A DNA stretch of 64,000 nt from Chryseobacterium carnipullorum (GCF_900142785.1 NZ_FRCD01000012.1:62001-126000), one strand, 5' to 3'. Shown: positions 52,459 to 61,704, counted from the first letter of the stretch. The notes: generated by a model from the letters alone, not told the origin. A program made the numbers and translations.

Positions 52459-55400
52459 ATGTTAAAGACAATTATAAAAAGGCCCGTACTGGCAACGGTG
52501 ATCTCCGTATTGCTTGTTATTCTGGGTATCGTCGGTATGGTCAGCCTGCCGATTACCAAATTTCCTGATATCGCTCCGCCTACGGTGATGGTCACTGCTG
52601 CCTATCCGGGAGCCAACGCGGAAACAATCGCGAGATCCGTGGCACCGCCTTTGGAAAATGCCATCAACGGCGTGGAAAATATGGACTATATTACCTCCAC
52701 AGCCAGTAACGACGGTACGTTAAGTATCACAGTTATCTTTAAACTGGGTACAGATCCCGATCAGGCTGCGATTAACGTGCAGAACAGGGTAGCGCAGGTA
52801 ACGAACCAGCTTCCGGCAGAAGTAATTCAGGCCGGAATTACAACGGTGAAGAGACAGAACAGTATGATCGCAATGGTTTCATTAACCAGCAAGGATGGTA
52901 AAATGGATGATCTTTTCCTTGAAAACTATGCTAAAATCAACATCGTTCCTGACCTGAAAAGGGTAAAAGGAGTAGGAGACGCCATGGTGTACGGAAACAA
53001 AGATTACTCCATGAGAGTTTGGCTTGATCCCAATAAACTGACCTCATACAAACTTACCCCGTCTGATATTTCAAGGGCAATCCAGACACAGAACCTTGAA
53101 GCAGCACCCGGAAGATTCGGGGAGAGAAGTAAAGAAGCAATGGAATACGTGCTTCGGTATAAAGGAAAATTCACAGAACCTGAACAGTATGAAAATATCA
53201 CCATCAAAGCCCTGAGCGATGGTTCTGTTTTGAAATTAAAAGACGTTGCCAAAGTTGAATTTGGAGCGTACAGTTATACGGTTTCTTCCAATTTTAACAA
53301 AAAAGCTTCGGTAACGATGGCGATTTTCCAGATGGCTGGATCTAATGCCAATGAAGTACAGATTGCCCTTCAGGAAAGAATGAAGGAGCTTGAAAAATCC
53401 TTCCCGGAAGGAATGGCCTATGAAATTCCCTATGCGACAAAAGAAGCACTGGATCAGTCTATTGATCAGGTGATTCATACTTTGATCGAGGCATTTATCC
53501 TGGTATTCATCGTGGTATATATCTTCCTGCAGGATTTCCGTTCAACACTGATCCCGGCTATTGCGGTTCCGGTGTCAATTGTGGGAACATTTTTCTTTAT
53601 GAATTTATTTGGGTTTTCTATTAATATCCTGACGTTATTTGCCCTGGTACTGGCCATTGGTATTGTGGTAGATGACGCCATTGTCGTCGTGGAAGCGGTC
53701 CATGCTAAGATGGAACATAAAAAGCTTAATCCAAGGGCTGCGACCATGTCGGCGATGAGTGAGATCACGGGAGCTATTGTTTCCATTACTTTGATCATGT
53801 CTGCGGTATTCGTTCCGGTAGCCTTTATGAGTGGTTCTACGGGGTTGTTCTATCAGCAGTTTGCCTTGACATTAGCGATTGCTATTGTGATTTCAGCTGT
53901 TAATGCATTGACTTTGAGTCCGGCCTTATGTGCTATATTTTTAAAACAGCATCATCCGGAAACGCATGAGAAAATGAACTTCAAAGACCGTTTCTTTGCC
54001 GGTTTTAATGCTAGTTTTAATAAACTGACCTTCCGTTATGGAAAAGCCATTCTGTTCTTATTAAAGAGAAAATGGGTGGCAGGGATCATTATTGTTGCAT
54101 TCGGAGGACTGTTTGTATGGATGTCTATGACGACACCGAAAGGATTTATTCCTGATGAAGACCAGAGTTTTATCATCGTAACGGCCAATCTTGCACCTGG
54201 AGCTTCCAAAGACAGAACCACCAAAGTGGTTTCTGATACAGAAGATCTGTTAATGAAAAATCCGGCAGTGGAAAAAGTGATTTCAGTGGACGGGCTGAAC
54301 TTATTCAGTGGATCGATGTCATCTTCAGCGGCTTCTATTTTCGTTAAACTTAAAAAGACAGAGCAAAGAGGAAATGTAAGGAATATCAATGACATTATCG
54401 GTCAGGTTCAGGGAACACTTTCCCAGGATAAAAGAGCGAATTTCCTTGTGATCAATACGCCTACAGTAGACGGTTTCGGAAATACCAGCGGGATGGAGCT
54501 TGTGCTTCAGGACCGTACGAACGGCGAACTTCAGAATCTTGGAAATATCTCGTACGGAATGATGGGAGCTTTGATGCAGAGACCCGAAGTGGCAGTGGCA
54601 TTTACAACGTTTGACGTAACCTATCCGCAGTTTGAAGTTTTGGTAGATGAAGTAAAAGCAGCCCAGCTTGGCGTGAATGTTTCCGATGTATTGGGCGTAA
54701 TGCAGGGCTATTACGGAAGTATTCAGTCTTCGGATTTCAACAGATTCGGGAAATATTACAGAGTATTGGTTCAGTCTACTCCGGAAACGAGAGAAGATAA
54801 AGAATCACTGAACGGTATTTTCGTGAAAAATAATTCAGGCGAAATGGTTCCTATCAATACATTAGTAAGTCTGAAGCAGGTGACAGGAGCAGAAGTGGTA
54901 GACCGTTTTAATCTGTTCAACTCTTCTAACTTAACGGTGATGCCGGCTCCGGGATTCAGTACAGGGCAGGCGATGGCTGCTATTGATGAGGTAAGCAAGC
55001 AGGTGCTTCCTCCGGGATATACATACGATTACAAAGGAATGAGCCGTGAAGAAGTAAGTGCAGGCTCACAGTCGGTGATGATCTTCGGATTGTGTATTGT
55101 GTTTGTATTTTTCCTTTTATCAGCCCAGTATGAAAGTTATGTGCTTCCGTTTGCGGTACTGATTGCGATTCCTGTAGGTTTATCAGGAGTATTTGTAGGA
55201 ATTACCATGGCGGATCTTTCCAATAATATTTATGTGCAGATTGCTTTGGTCATGCTGATTGGTCTCTTGGCGAAGAACGGAATTCTGATTGTCGAATTTG
55301 CCATACAGCGTAGAAGAGCAGGAAAAAGCCTTATTGCTTCTGCAGTAGAAGGAGCCAAAGCCCGTCTGCGTCCGATTCTGATGACTTCTTTAGCATTTAT

Positions 55401-55599
55401 TGCGGGACTTCTTCCATTACTATTTGTCATAGGGCCATCAGCTTTAGGAAACCATTCTATCGGGTATGCCGCTGTTTCCGGGATGATCTTCGGAACTGTG
55501 TTAGGAATCTTCGTGGTTCCGGTGCTTTTTGTAGTCTTCCAGGCCTTACATGAAAGAATGAGCGGAAAAGTAATAACGGAAGCCGACTGGGAATATTAA
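52459..55599 (+). CDS. RND multidrug efflux permease, AcrB/MexB type (HAE1)
   Basis: The 1046-residue inner-membrane pump uses the proton gradient to expel hydrophobic compounds. It has 12 membrane segments in two repeats with two large periplasmic loops, of the usual length. Marks of the HAE1 family are FPDIAPPTVMVTAAYPGANAETI near the start, LFALVLAIGIVVDDAIVVVEAVH in helix 4 with the paired proton-relay aspartates, and the C-terminal NIYVQIALVMLIGLLAKNGILIVEFA with its conserved lysine. The context (adaptor before, outer-membrane factor after) makes a complete tripartite pump. Substrates cannot be read from the sequence. Confidence 0.97.
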   Translation: MLKTIIKRPVLATVISVLLVILGIVGMVSLPITKFPDIAPPTVMVTAAYPGANAETIARSVAPPLENAINGVENMDYITSTASNDGTLSITVIFKLGTDPDQAAINVQNRVAQVTNQLPAEVIQAGITTVKRQNSMIAMVSLTSKDGKMDDLFLENYAKINIVPDLKRVKGVGDAMVYGNKDYSMRVWLDPNKLTSYKLTPSDISRAIQTQNLEAAPGRFGERSKEAMEYVLRYKGKFTEPEQYENITIKALSDGSVLKLKDVAKVEFGAYSYTVSSNFNKKASVTMAIFQMAGSNANEVQIALQERMKELEKSFPEGMAYEIPYATKEALDQSIDQVIHTLIEAFILVFIVVYIFLQDFRSTLIPAIAVPVSIVGTFFFMNLFGFSINILTLFALVLAIGIVVDDAIVVVEAVHAKMEHKKLNPRAATMSAMSEITGAIVSITLIMSAVFVPVAFMSGSTGLFYQQFALTLAIAIVISAVNALTLSPALCAIFLKQHHPETHEKMNFKDRFFAGFNASFNKLTFRYGKAILFLLKRKWVAGIIIVAFGGLFVWMSMTTPKGFIPDEDQSFIIVTANLAPGASKDRTTKVVSDTEDLLMKNPAVEKVISVDGLNLFSGSMSSSAASIFVKLKKTEQRGNVRNINDIIGQVQGTLSQDKRANFLVINTPTVDGFGNTSGMELVLQDRTNGELQNLGNISYGMMGALMQRPEVAVAFTTFDVTYPQFEVLVDEVKAAQLGVNVSDVLGVMQGYYGSIQSSDFNRFGKYYRVLVQSTPETREDKESLNGIFVKNNSGEMVPINTLVSLKQVTGAEVVDRFNLFNSSNLTVMPAPGFSTGQAMAAIDEVSKQVLPPGYTYDYKGMSREEVSAGSQSVMIFGLCIVFVFFLLSAQYESYVLPFAVLIAIPVGLSGVFVGITMADLSNNIYVQIALVMLIGLLAKNGILIVEFAIQRRRAGKSLIASAVEGAKARLRPILMTSLAFIAGLLPLLFVIGPSALGNHSIGYAAVSGMIFGTVLGIFVVPVLFVVFQALHERMSGKVITEADWEY

Positions 55600-55616
55600 T
55601 CCAAATGATTATTAAA

Positions 55617-57035
55617 ATGAATTCAATTAAAAATATAGCATATATCGCATTGATCTCAGGAGTTGCCGTTTCATGCAAAGTTCAGAAATATGAACAGCCT
55701 GAAGTGAAAATGCCTGAAGCGTTCAGAAGTGACAGCATCGTTGTGGAAACTCAGGAAAATATAGCAAAGACAAGTTACCGGGATTTCTTTAAAGATCCGG
55801 TTCTGGTCAGTCTTATTGATAAAGCCATTGCACAGAATAATGATTTTCTTGTTGCTTTAAAACAGATAGAATATGCCTCCCTTGCTTATAACCAGAGCAA
55901 GTGGGGGAATGTTCCCACCATCAGTGCAACCGTTGGAAACGCAAGTATCAGCAGACCATCAGACAACAGTATGAACGGAATAATGGCCGGACAGTTCATG
56001 GGAAGAAAATATACAGAAGATTATACCACATCTGTGAATATTTCATGGGAAGCTGACATCTGGGGAAAGATCAAAGGAAGAAAAGAGCAGGCTCTGACAG
56101 AATATCTTAAAACCCAGGAGGCGGCAAAGGCGGTGAAAACACAGTTAGTAGCTTCAGTAGTACAAGGGTATTATAATTTGCTGATGCTGGATACTCAACT
56201 GCAGATCACAAAATCCAATCTTGAATATTCTGATACCACCTTGAAGTTCTTAACCAAGCAGCAGGAATTGGGCTTAACCACCGCTCTTGCCGTACAGCAA
56301 CAGGAAATTGTAAAAGATCAGATCTTAAAAACGGTTCCTGCCATTGAAAGTTCTATTGCGATTCAGGAAAATGCATTAAGTCTTTTGACAGGCTCAATGC
56401 CTGATAAGATTGAAAGAAGTGCGAGTCTGAACAATGTACAGTCTCCGGACAGGATTGCAGCAGGAATTCCATCAGAACTGTTAAGCTACAGACCGGATAT
56501 TAAAACCGCAGAACTCGAAGTCAGAAAAAGTGCAGCGGCTATTCATGTAGCCAAAATGAGCATGTATCCTTCTTTGAATATCACTGCTCAGGGCGGATTG
56601 AATGCTTTCCAGGCCAGTCACTGGTTCAGTGTTCCCGGTTCCCTTTTCGGAATGGCGGCAGGAATGATTGCGCAGCCTATCCTGAATGGAAAGCAGCTGA
56701 AAACGCAATATGAACAGTCTAAAGTGCTGGCAGATCAGGCTGAAATTAATTTTAAGCAGTCTGTACTAAAAGCGGTAGGAGAAGTTTCGGATGCGCTGGT
56801 GCAAATCCAGAAGCTTGAGGAACAGCAGAAAATTGCAGAAGGACTGGCTACGAAATCCGGTGAAGCCGTGAAGAAAGCTGATATTTTATTTAAATACAAT
56901 TCCGCGACTTATCTGGAGGTGATCATCGCGCAAAGCAATAAGCTTCAGGCAGAACTGGATCTGGCTTCCCTGAAAGCCCAACGCTTAAATGCCATCACTT
57001 CTCTGTACAGAGCAGTTGGCGGCGGTTGGCAGTAA
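55617..57035 (+). CDS. RND efflux outer-membrane channel, TolC/OprM type
   Basis: The third component of the pump forms an outer-membrane barrel with a periplasmic helical tunnel. From the start at 55617 (MNSIKNIAYIALISGVAVSC) it has 472 residues and a lipobox at Cys20; an ATG at 55605 would add four residues. Two OEP repeats are visible, with SWEADIWGKIKGRKEQALTEYLKTQEAAKAVKTQLVASVVQGYYNLL in the first, RPDIKTAELEVRKSAAAIHVAKMSMYPSLNIT in the middle and a matching YLEVIIAQSNKLQAELDLASLKAQRLNAITSLYRAVGGGW at the end. A terminator follows directly. Confidence 0.95.
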   Translation: MNSIKNIAYIALISGVAVSCKVQKYEQPEVKMPEAFRSDSIVVETQENIAKTSYRDFFKDPVLVSLIDKAIAQNNDFLVALKQIEYASLAYNQSKWGNVPTISATVGNASISRPSDNSMNGIMAGQFMGRKYTEDYTTSVNISWEADIWGKIKGRKEQALTEYLKTQEAAKAVKTQLVASVVQGYYNLLMLDTQLQITKSNLEYSDTTLKFLTKQQELGLTTALAVQQQEIVKDQILKTVPAIESSIAIQENALSLLTGSMPDKIERSASLNNVQSPDRIAAGIPSELLSYRPDIKTAELEVRKSAAAIHVAKMSMYPSLNITAQGGLNAFQASHWFSVPGSLFGMAAGMIAQPILNGKQLKTQYEQSKVLADQAEINFKQSVLKAVGEVSDALVQIQKLEEQQKIAEGLATKSGEAVKKADILFKYNSATYLEVIIAQSNKLQAELDLASLKAQRLNAITSLYRAVGGGWQ

Positions 57036-57044
57036 AGTAAAATG

Positions 57045-57080
57045 AAACCTGCTTCGTCTATGAGGATGCAGCAGGTTTTT
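57045..57080 (+). terminator. Terminator after the RND operon
   Basis: AAACCTGCT (57045-57053) pairs with AGCAGGTTT (57070-57078) and is followed by T residues, ten bases after the last RND gene's stop and 15 bases before the next start. Confidence 0.85.
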
Positions 57081-57094
57081 AAACTATAATCATT

Positions 57095-57649
57095 ATGAAG
57101 AATACAAATATACATGAGGGTATTATTCTTATTCCTGATTTCAGCGGGTTTACTGAATTTGTGTTCAATACAAAACTTTATACAGGAGAATATATTGTAA
57201 GACAACTACTATCTACACTGATCGATATGAATGATCAGTATTTTGAAATTTCAGAGATCGAGGGCGATGCCATTTTATTTTACAGATATGATGACAAACC
57301 TTCCTATCAGAAGATTTCAACGATGCTCTGGAAAATGCGGAATGCTTTTAACCTGAAGATTAAAGAATTGAGCAAGGAGTTGAGTATGTCCATAGATATG
57401 TCACTGAAGTTCATTGTACACTATGGAAAGTTTTCACAGTATACGATAGGAAGTTTTAAAAAGCTCTATGGCAAAACGGTTGTGGAGGCTCATCAGATGC
57501 TGAAGAATGAATTTGCCCAACAGCCGTCTTATGCTCTTTTCAGCCATTCTTTTTTAGAAAACAGTGGAAACAGTGATTCAGAAATCAATACACAGAAATA
57601 TCATCTTCCGGAAGGAGGGATGATTCATTATTTTGAAAGTGTCAACTAG
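57095..57649 (+). CDS. DUF2652-family protein, cyclase-like fold
   Basis: The 184-residue cytoplasmic protein begins HEGIILIPDFSGFTEFVFNTKLYTGEYIVRQLLSTLID, the family mark of DUF2652, which resembles the first strand and helix of class III nucleotide cyclase domains (the IPDFSGFT aspartate sits where cyclases bind metal). EIEGDAILFYRYDD is the second cyclase-like acidic motif and KLYGKTVVEAHQMLKNE a third helix segment. Whether it makes a cyclic nucleotide is unknown; the late base-specifying residues of true cyclases are not obvious. It stands alone between two terminators. Confidence 0.8.
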   Translation: MKNTNIHEGIILIPDFSGFTEFVFNTKLYTGEYIVRQLLSTLIDMNDQYFEISEIEGDAILFYRYDDKPSYQKISTMLWKMRNAFNLKIKELSKELSMSIDMSLKFIVHYGKFSQYTIGSFKKLYGKTVVEAHQMLKNEFAQQPSYALFSHSFLENSGNSDSEINTQKYHLPEGGMIHYFESVN

Positions 57650-57686
57650 CCTATTTATTTTTTAATCCTTGTCAATTGGCTATGTG

Positions 57687-57709
57687 ATGCCCGGGTGAGA
57701 TCCGGGCAT
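57687..57709 (+). terminator. Terminator after DUF2652 gene
   Basis: ATGCCCGG (57687-57694) pairs perfectly with CCGGGCAT (57702-57709), loop of seven bases, followed by TTTTTAATTT. Confidence 0.9.
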
Positions 57710-57713
57710 TTTT

Positions 57714-57740
57714 AATTTATGTCATATTATGACATAAATT
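57714..57740. promoter_or_regulatory. 27-base perfect dyad upstream of the fic-type gene
   Basis: AATTTATGTCATA and TATGACATAAATT are exact reverse complements around a central T. The dyad lies directly upstream of a -7 element (57755-57762), covering its -33 region, so it is a strong operator candidate for the Fic gene, possibly bound by the Fic protein's own C-terminal helix-turn-helix-like domain. Confidence 0.7.
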
Positions 57741-57754
57741 AAAAAATGATTTCC

Positions 57755-57762
57755 TATCTTTG
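57755..57762 (+). promoter_or_regulatory. -7 promoter element TATCTTTG
   Basis: Exact TAnnTTTG. Transcription would start near 57769, giving a leader of about 20 bases, most of it made of two tandem 13-base repeats: TGATACTATCAAA at 57761-57773 and TGATACTATCAAG at 57774-57786. Confidence 0.6.
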
Positions 57763-57788
57763 ATACTATCAAATGATACTATCAAGTT

Positions 57789-58748
57789 TTGAAGCCACCC
57801 TATACCATTACCGATAAAATCTTATCATTAGTTGCTTCTATATCTGAAAAGATTGGAGAAATTAATGCCCATCATCTTTATAAACCAGCAACAGAGCTAC
57901 GCAAGAAGAACCGTATCAAAACCATTCAGTCTTCATTGGAAATTGAAGGAAATACGCTCACTGAAGAACAGATCACGGCATTACTGGAAAATAAGCGCAT
58001 CATTGCCCCATTAAAAGATATTCAGGAAGTACACAATGCTATTGAAGTATATGAACGCTTAAAACAATTTAATCCAAACAGTCTTAAAGACCTGGAGAAG
58101 GCCCATGCTATTTTAATGAAAGATCTGATAGATAAAGCTGGAAAATTAAGGACTTCAAATGTAGGAATAGTCAAAGGTTCTAAAGTAGAGCACATTGCTC
58201 CGTCCGGAACAATGGTAAAAGGGCTGATGAATGATCTTTTCCAATATCTGAAAATTGATCCCGAACTTGTCTTAATAAAAAGTTGTGTATTTCACTATGA
58301 ATTTGAGTTTATCCATCCCTTTTTAGATGGTAATGGAAGAATGGGAAGATTGTGGCAGACGTTGATTCTGATGCAACAATACCCGGTATTTGAATATCTT
58401 CCGGTAGAAAGTCTTATTAAAAAGAATCAGAAGGAATATTACAGCAAGCTTTCAGAATCCGATAAAAAAGGAAATTCTACTCCCTTTGTTGAATTTATGA
58501 TGGGAATTATTTTAGAAGCGCTTCAACAGGTTTTGCAGTCTCAGAATACAAACCTGAATACGAAAGAAAGGATCCTGATTTTTAAAGAAAAGATGAAGAT
58601 CGAAAGATTCAGCAGAAAAGATTATCTGCAACATTTCAAAAACATTTCCGCACCCACGGCCAGCAGGGATTTAAAATGGGCCACAGAACAGAAGATTTTA
58701 GAGAAATATGGAAAACAGCGATTGACTGAGTATCAGTTCATAGGTTAA
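57789..58748 (+). CDS. Fic-domain protein (probable AMP-transferase) with N-terminal inhibitory motif
   Basis: The 319-residue protein carries HPFLDGNGRMGR at 176-187, the complete Fic catalytic loop, so it should transfer AMP or another nucleotide moiety to a protein. SLEIEGN at 49-55 matches the (S/T)xxxE(G/N) inhibitory helix placed before the Fic core (class II), with Glu53 expected to block the ATP site. A DUF4172-like or helical N-terminus precedes it, and the C-terminus (about 265-319) looks like a winged helix with FSRKDYLQHFKNISAPTASRDLKWATEQKIL. The start is a TTG, because the in-frame codons before it run into a stop at 57774-57776 without ATG. No antitoxin gene is adjacent, consistent with built-in inhibition. 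Confidence 0.9.
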   Translation: MKPPYTITDKILSLVASISEKIGEINAHHLYKPATELRKKNRIKTIQSSLEIEGNTLTEEQITALLENKRIIAPLKDIQEVHNAIEVYERLKQFNPNSLKDLEKAHAILMKDLIDKAGKLRTSNVGIVKGSKVEHIAPSGTMVKGLMNDLFQYLKIDPELVLIKSCVFHYEFEFIHPFLDGNGRMGRLWQTLILMQQYPVFEYLPVESLIKKNQKEYYSKLSESDKKGNSTPFVEFMMGIILEALQQVLQSQNTNLNTKERILIFKEKMKIERFSRKDYLQHFKNISAPTASRDLKWATEQKILEKYGKQRLTEYQFIG

Positions 58749-58957
58749 GGTGGTCTGTATCTAGAATATTGACGAAGGAATTGAGTACAAAAAAGAAACT
58801 AGAAAAAGTGAATTTTATAAGGAGCTCCTTCAACCTGTACTACCGACCAATCCTTGACCTAAGAAACTGGAGCGTAAAGAAAATGAATTCTGTGAACGTA
58901 AAGAAAACTCTTTTGTCTGAGTTCGGGACAAATCCTGATTCTTAACATAGAGTGTTA

Positions 58958-59055
58958 CCGCACGAGTTTTAGAGTTTTTAGAGAACAGATTTCATTTTTA
59001 GCGGAAGGGTCTAGTCTTGAATTTTTGGTTCATTTTGCTTCAAGGCAAAAGAACA
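58958..59055. repeat. Dispersed intergenic repeat, copy 2
   Basis: Begins CCGCACGAGTTT and ends with a 43-base segment (59013-59055) that differs at one base from 45911-45953. Overall length is 98 bases against 97 for copy 1, and both are in the same orientation. Confidence 0.8.
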
Positions 59056-59065
59056 AATTACATAA

Positions 59066-59099
59066 TACAAAAAAAAGCAGATCCCGTAGAACCTGCTTT
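59066..59099 (-). terminator. Terminator after the GH3 gene
   Basis: On the minus strand AAAGCAGGTTC pairs with GGATCTGCTTT (two G-U pairs, four-base loop) and is followed by a run of eight T, 24 bases after the GH3 stop. Confidence 0.85.
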
Positions 59100-59123
59100 G
59101 ATATTTAAATAGATAAATAATTA

Positions 59124-61385
59124 CTACTTCAACGTAAACTTCACTTTCGTCTTAATCGCATCAGAAGAATTCCCAATCTGCGCCTCAAAATCTCCAGGCT
59201 CAGCCGTCCATTCATGCTTATCTGCATCAAAATAGCTCAATGCTGTTTTATCAATCGTGAACGTCACTTCTTTCTGCTCACCAGGATTTAAATATACCTT
59301 TTCAAAACCTTTCAGTTCTTTGGCAGGGCGTGGTACAGAAGCTTTGGTATCACTGATGTATAACTGTGCTACTTCAGCACCTGCTTTTTTTCCTGTATTT
59401 TTTACAGTCACGGTGAATGTGATCTTATCATCCTGAGACATCATTGTTTTATCAGCAGAAGCCTTTCCAAACTCAAATGTGGTATAGCTCAGTCCATGTC
59501 CGAAACTGAATAAAGATTTGATCTTTTTCGTGTCGTGCCAACGGTAGCCTACGAAAACACCTTCATTATACGTAATATTGATTGGGTTTTTCTGATCTTT
59601 TCCTTTTCCGGCTGCCAGTTCGTCTTTTTGTCCCGGATATTCTCCCAACTGATGGGCTGAATTATCTTCCAGCTTCACAGGGAAAGTAAACGGAAGTTTT
59701 CCTGAAGGGTTGGCATCACCTGCCAAAACAGAAGCGATAGAATTTCCAGCCTCAGAACCCAAATACCACGACTGCAGAACAGAAGGAACATCTTTGATCC
59801 ACGGCATCGCTACCGCGTTTCCGGAAACTAAGACTACCGCTAAGTTTTTATTGGCTTTCGCTAACGCAGAAATCACATTGTCTTGGTTGTAAGGAAGTCC
59901 GTAGCTTTTTCTGTCGTTACCTTCACTATCCTGGAAATCAGCTTTATTCAGTCCACCTACGAAAATAACGTAGTCTGATTTTTTTGCCAATTCCACAGCT
60001 TCATTCAATAATTCGGCTGGAGAACGGTCATCTTTTAAGTTCTGTCCGGATTTTACCCCGTTATATTCTCCTCCAATATCTCCTACATAACCTCTTGCAT
60101 ATTGTACATCGGCTTGTTTTCCAAATCTGGATTTGATTCCGTCCAATGGAAGCGTTTCATATTTTACCTTTAAAGAAGAAGATCCACCACCCACGGTCAT
60201 GATTTTGATGGCATTTTCACCAATCACTGCAATTTTTTTAGCTTTATTGATGTCAATAGGAAGTACATTGCCTTGATTTTTCAGCAATACAATTCCTTCT
60301 TCCCCGATCTCTTTTGCCACAGCTTTATGTTCTTCAGAAGCAATATTCCCGAAAGGTTTGTTTCTGTTCATCGTTGTTTTGTACGCTAAACGAAGGAGTC
60401 GGGTTACTTTATCGTCAAGTTCCTGTGTACCCACTTTTCCTGCTTTGATGAGGTCTAAATAAGGTTTTGCCAGATAATAATTGTCGTAAGCATTTTTCGT
60501 CCCGGCAGAAAGTCCGTTCGTCCAGCTCCCGAATTCAAGATCCAATCCGTTGTGGATCGCCTGTTCTGTATTGTTGACCGCTCCCCAGTCGGAAACGACA
60601 ACTCCCTTGTAGCCCCATTCTTTTTTCAGAATGTCATTTAAAAGGTATTGATTCTGGCTGGCATATTGGTTTTTGTACATATCATAAGCGCCCATGATCG
60701 TCCATGAATCTCCTTCAGTTACCGCTGCTTTGAAAGGTGGAAGATAGATCTCATAAAGCGTTCTGTCATCAATATTGACATTGCTCGTATGACGGAACAT
60801 TTCCTGATTGTTTAAAGCAAAATGCTTCACAGAAGTTGCCACACCATTGGATTGTACTCCCTGAATATAAGGAACCACCATTTTTGAAGTTAAGTAAGGG
60901 TCTTCCCCCATATATTCAAAGTTTCTTCCGTTCAGAGGTGTTCTGTAGATATTAACACCAGGTCCGAGAAGAATGTCTTTTTTTCTGTATCGGGCTTCTT
61001 CGCCCAGAGCTTTCCCGTAATTCCAGGACATTTTCTTGTTCCATGTGGCAGAAAGTGCCGTAAGGGCAGGGTAGGCAATGATTGAGTCATTCGTCCATCC
61101 GGCCTGGTCCCATTCGTCCCACATCACTTCCGGACGTACCCCGTGAGGTCCGTCTGTAGTCCAGAATTCAGGAATTCCCAGTCTGGGAACGCCAGGAGAA
61201 CTGAACTTGGACTGTGCATGCAGCATAGCCACTTTTTCTTCCACAGTCATTCGGGAAAGAGCATCCTGAATACGTTGCTCTACAGGTTTCGATTCATCTA
61301 AATAAACGGGTTGAGTATGAGTCTGAGCCATATATGAAGCAGCAATAAAAGTGAATAAACTTACGATGGCGGTTTTCTTGAACAT
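59124..61385 (-). CDS. bglX: Beta-glucosidase-type glycosidase, GH3 family
   Basis: The 753-residue protein has a signal peptide (cleavage near residue 20, YMAQ) and the three GH3 domains: the barrel with TTDGPHGVRPE at 76-86, NIYRTPLNGRNFEYMGEDPYL, VKHFALNNQE with the substrate-binding KHF at 187-189 and VVSDWGAV with nucleophile Asp266; the alpha/beta sandwich with the GGGSSSLKV and GSEAGNSIASVLAGDANPSGKLPFTFP segments; and a C-terminal fibronectin type III-like domain. Members cleave beta-glucosides or xylosides from oligomers in the periplasm. It stands alone with a textbook promoter and terminator, with no operator of the pectin type nearby. Confidence 0.93.
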   Translation of the reverse strand: MFKKTAIVSLFTFIAASYMAQTHTQPVYLDESKPVEQRIQDALSRMTVEEKVAMLHAQSKFSSPGVPRLGIPEFWTTDGPHGVRPEVMWDEWDQAGWTNDSIIAYPALTALSATWNKKMSWNYGKALGEEARYRKKDILLGPGVNIYRTPLNGRNFEYMGEDPYLTSKMVVPYIQGVQSNGVATSVKHFALNNQEMFRHTSNVNIDDRTLYEIYLPPFKAAVTEGDSWTIMGAYDMYKNQYASQNQYLLNDILKKEWGYKGVVVSDWGAVNNTEQAIHNGLDLEFGSWTNGLSAGTKNAYDNYYLAKPYLDLIKAGKVGTQELDDKVTRLLRLAYKTTMNRNKPFGNIASEEHKAVAKEIGEEGIVLLKNQGNVLPIDINKAKKIAVIGENAIKIMTVGGGSSSLKVKYETLPLDGIKSRFGKQADVQYARGYVGDIGGEYNGVKSGQNLKDDRSPAELLNEAVELAKKSDYVIFVGGLNKADFQDSEGNDRKSYGLPYNQDNVISALAKANKNLAVVLVSGNAVAMPWIKDVPSVLQSWYLGSEAGNSIASVLAGDANPSGKLPFTFPVKLEDNSAHQLGEYPGQKDELAAGKGKDQKNPINITYNEGVFVGYRWHDTKKIKSLFSFGHGLSYTTFEFGKASADKTMMSQDDKITFTVTVKNTGKKAGAEVAQLYISDTKASVPRPAKELKGFEKVYLNPGEQKEVTFTIDKTALSYFDADKHEWTAEPGDFEAQIGNSSDAIKTKVKFTLK

Positions 61386-61410
61386 AAAATGCCTTTTTAT
61401 TGATTAACAA

Positions 61411-61441
61411 CAAAAGTAAGTAAAATTTTTATTATCTCAAA
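61411..61441 (-). promoter_or_regulatory. Full Bacteroidota promoter for the GH3 gene
   Basis: On the minus strand TTTG (61438-61441) is followed after exactly 19 bases by TACTTTTG (61411-61418), the consensus TTTG-N19-TAnnTTTG. Start of transcription near 61404, about 19 bases before the start codon. Confidence 0.75.
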
Positions 61442-61605
61442 TTGAGAAAATGAATTTTATCGAATAAGTATTGCGGGATCGGTTTTTTTTGGTTTCAGGT
61501 TTCGGGGTTTATGATGCGGATGCAAAATTCGGGTTTTCATGATGATGAGATAAAGAGTTTGAGTTTTTTAACAGGTAAGAATCTTTGAAAATCACGGTCT
61601 ATATC

Positions 61606-61672
61606 TATTGTCTAAAATTTATCATCTAATATCAAATATCTGACATCTGATATCTCATGTCTTTTATCTTTA
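61606..61672. repeat. Degenerate ATCT-word repeat, second occurrence
   Basis: Imperfect repeats around TATCTGACATCTGATATCT and CATGTCTTTTATCTTTAC, similar in wording to the stretch at 3673-3735. Non-coding on both strands. Confidence 0.5.
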
Positions 61673-61704
61673 CTCATTATTTCAAAATCCACCTCCTCAC
61701 CGCA

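Larger units (their letters stand above)
58749..59123. other. 375-base intergenic region with repeat copy 2
   Basis: No gene is supported. The region between the Fic gene and the convergent GH3 gene holds the second copy of the dispersed repeat (58958-59055) and the GH3 terminator (59066-59099). Confidence 0.7.
61386..61704. other. 319-base intergenic region between GH3 and metQ
   Basis: It contains the GH3 promoter at the left end and a degenerate ATCT-word repeat at 61606-61672. No gene or RNA is recognisable. The metQ transcript must end somewhere here, but I see no clean hairpin plus T-run. Confidence 0.6.

Noticed and set aside
57789..57791. An ATG start for the Fic gene at 57773 or 57746
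   Set aside because: Both ATG codons are out of frame with the Fic reading frame, which meets a stop at 57774-57776; TTG is the only usual start codon available before the conserved N-terminus.
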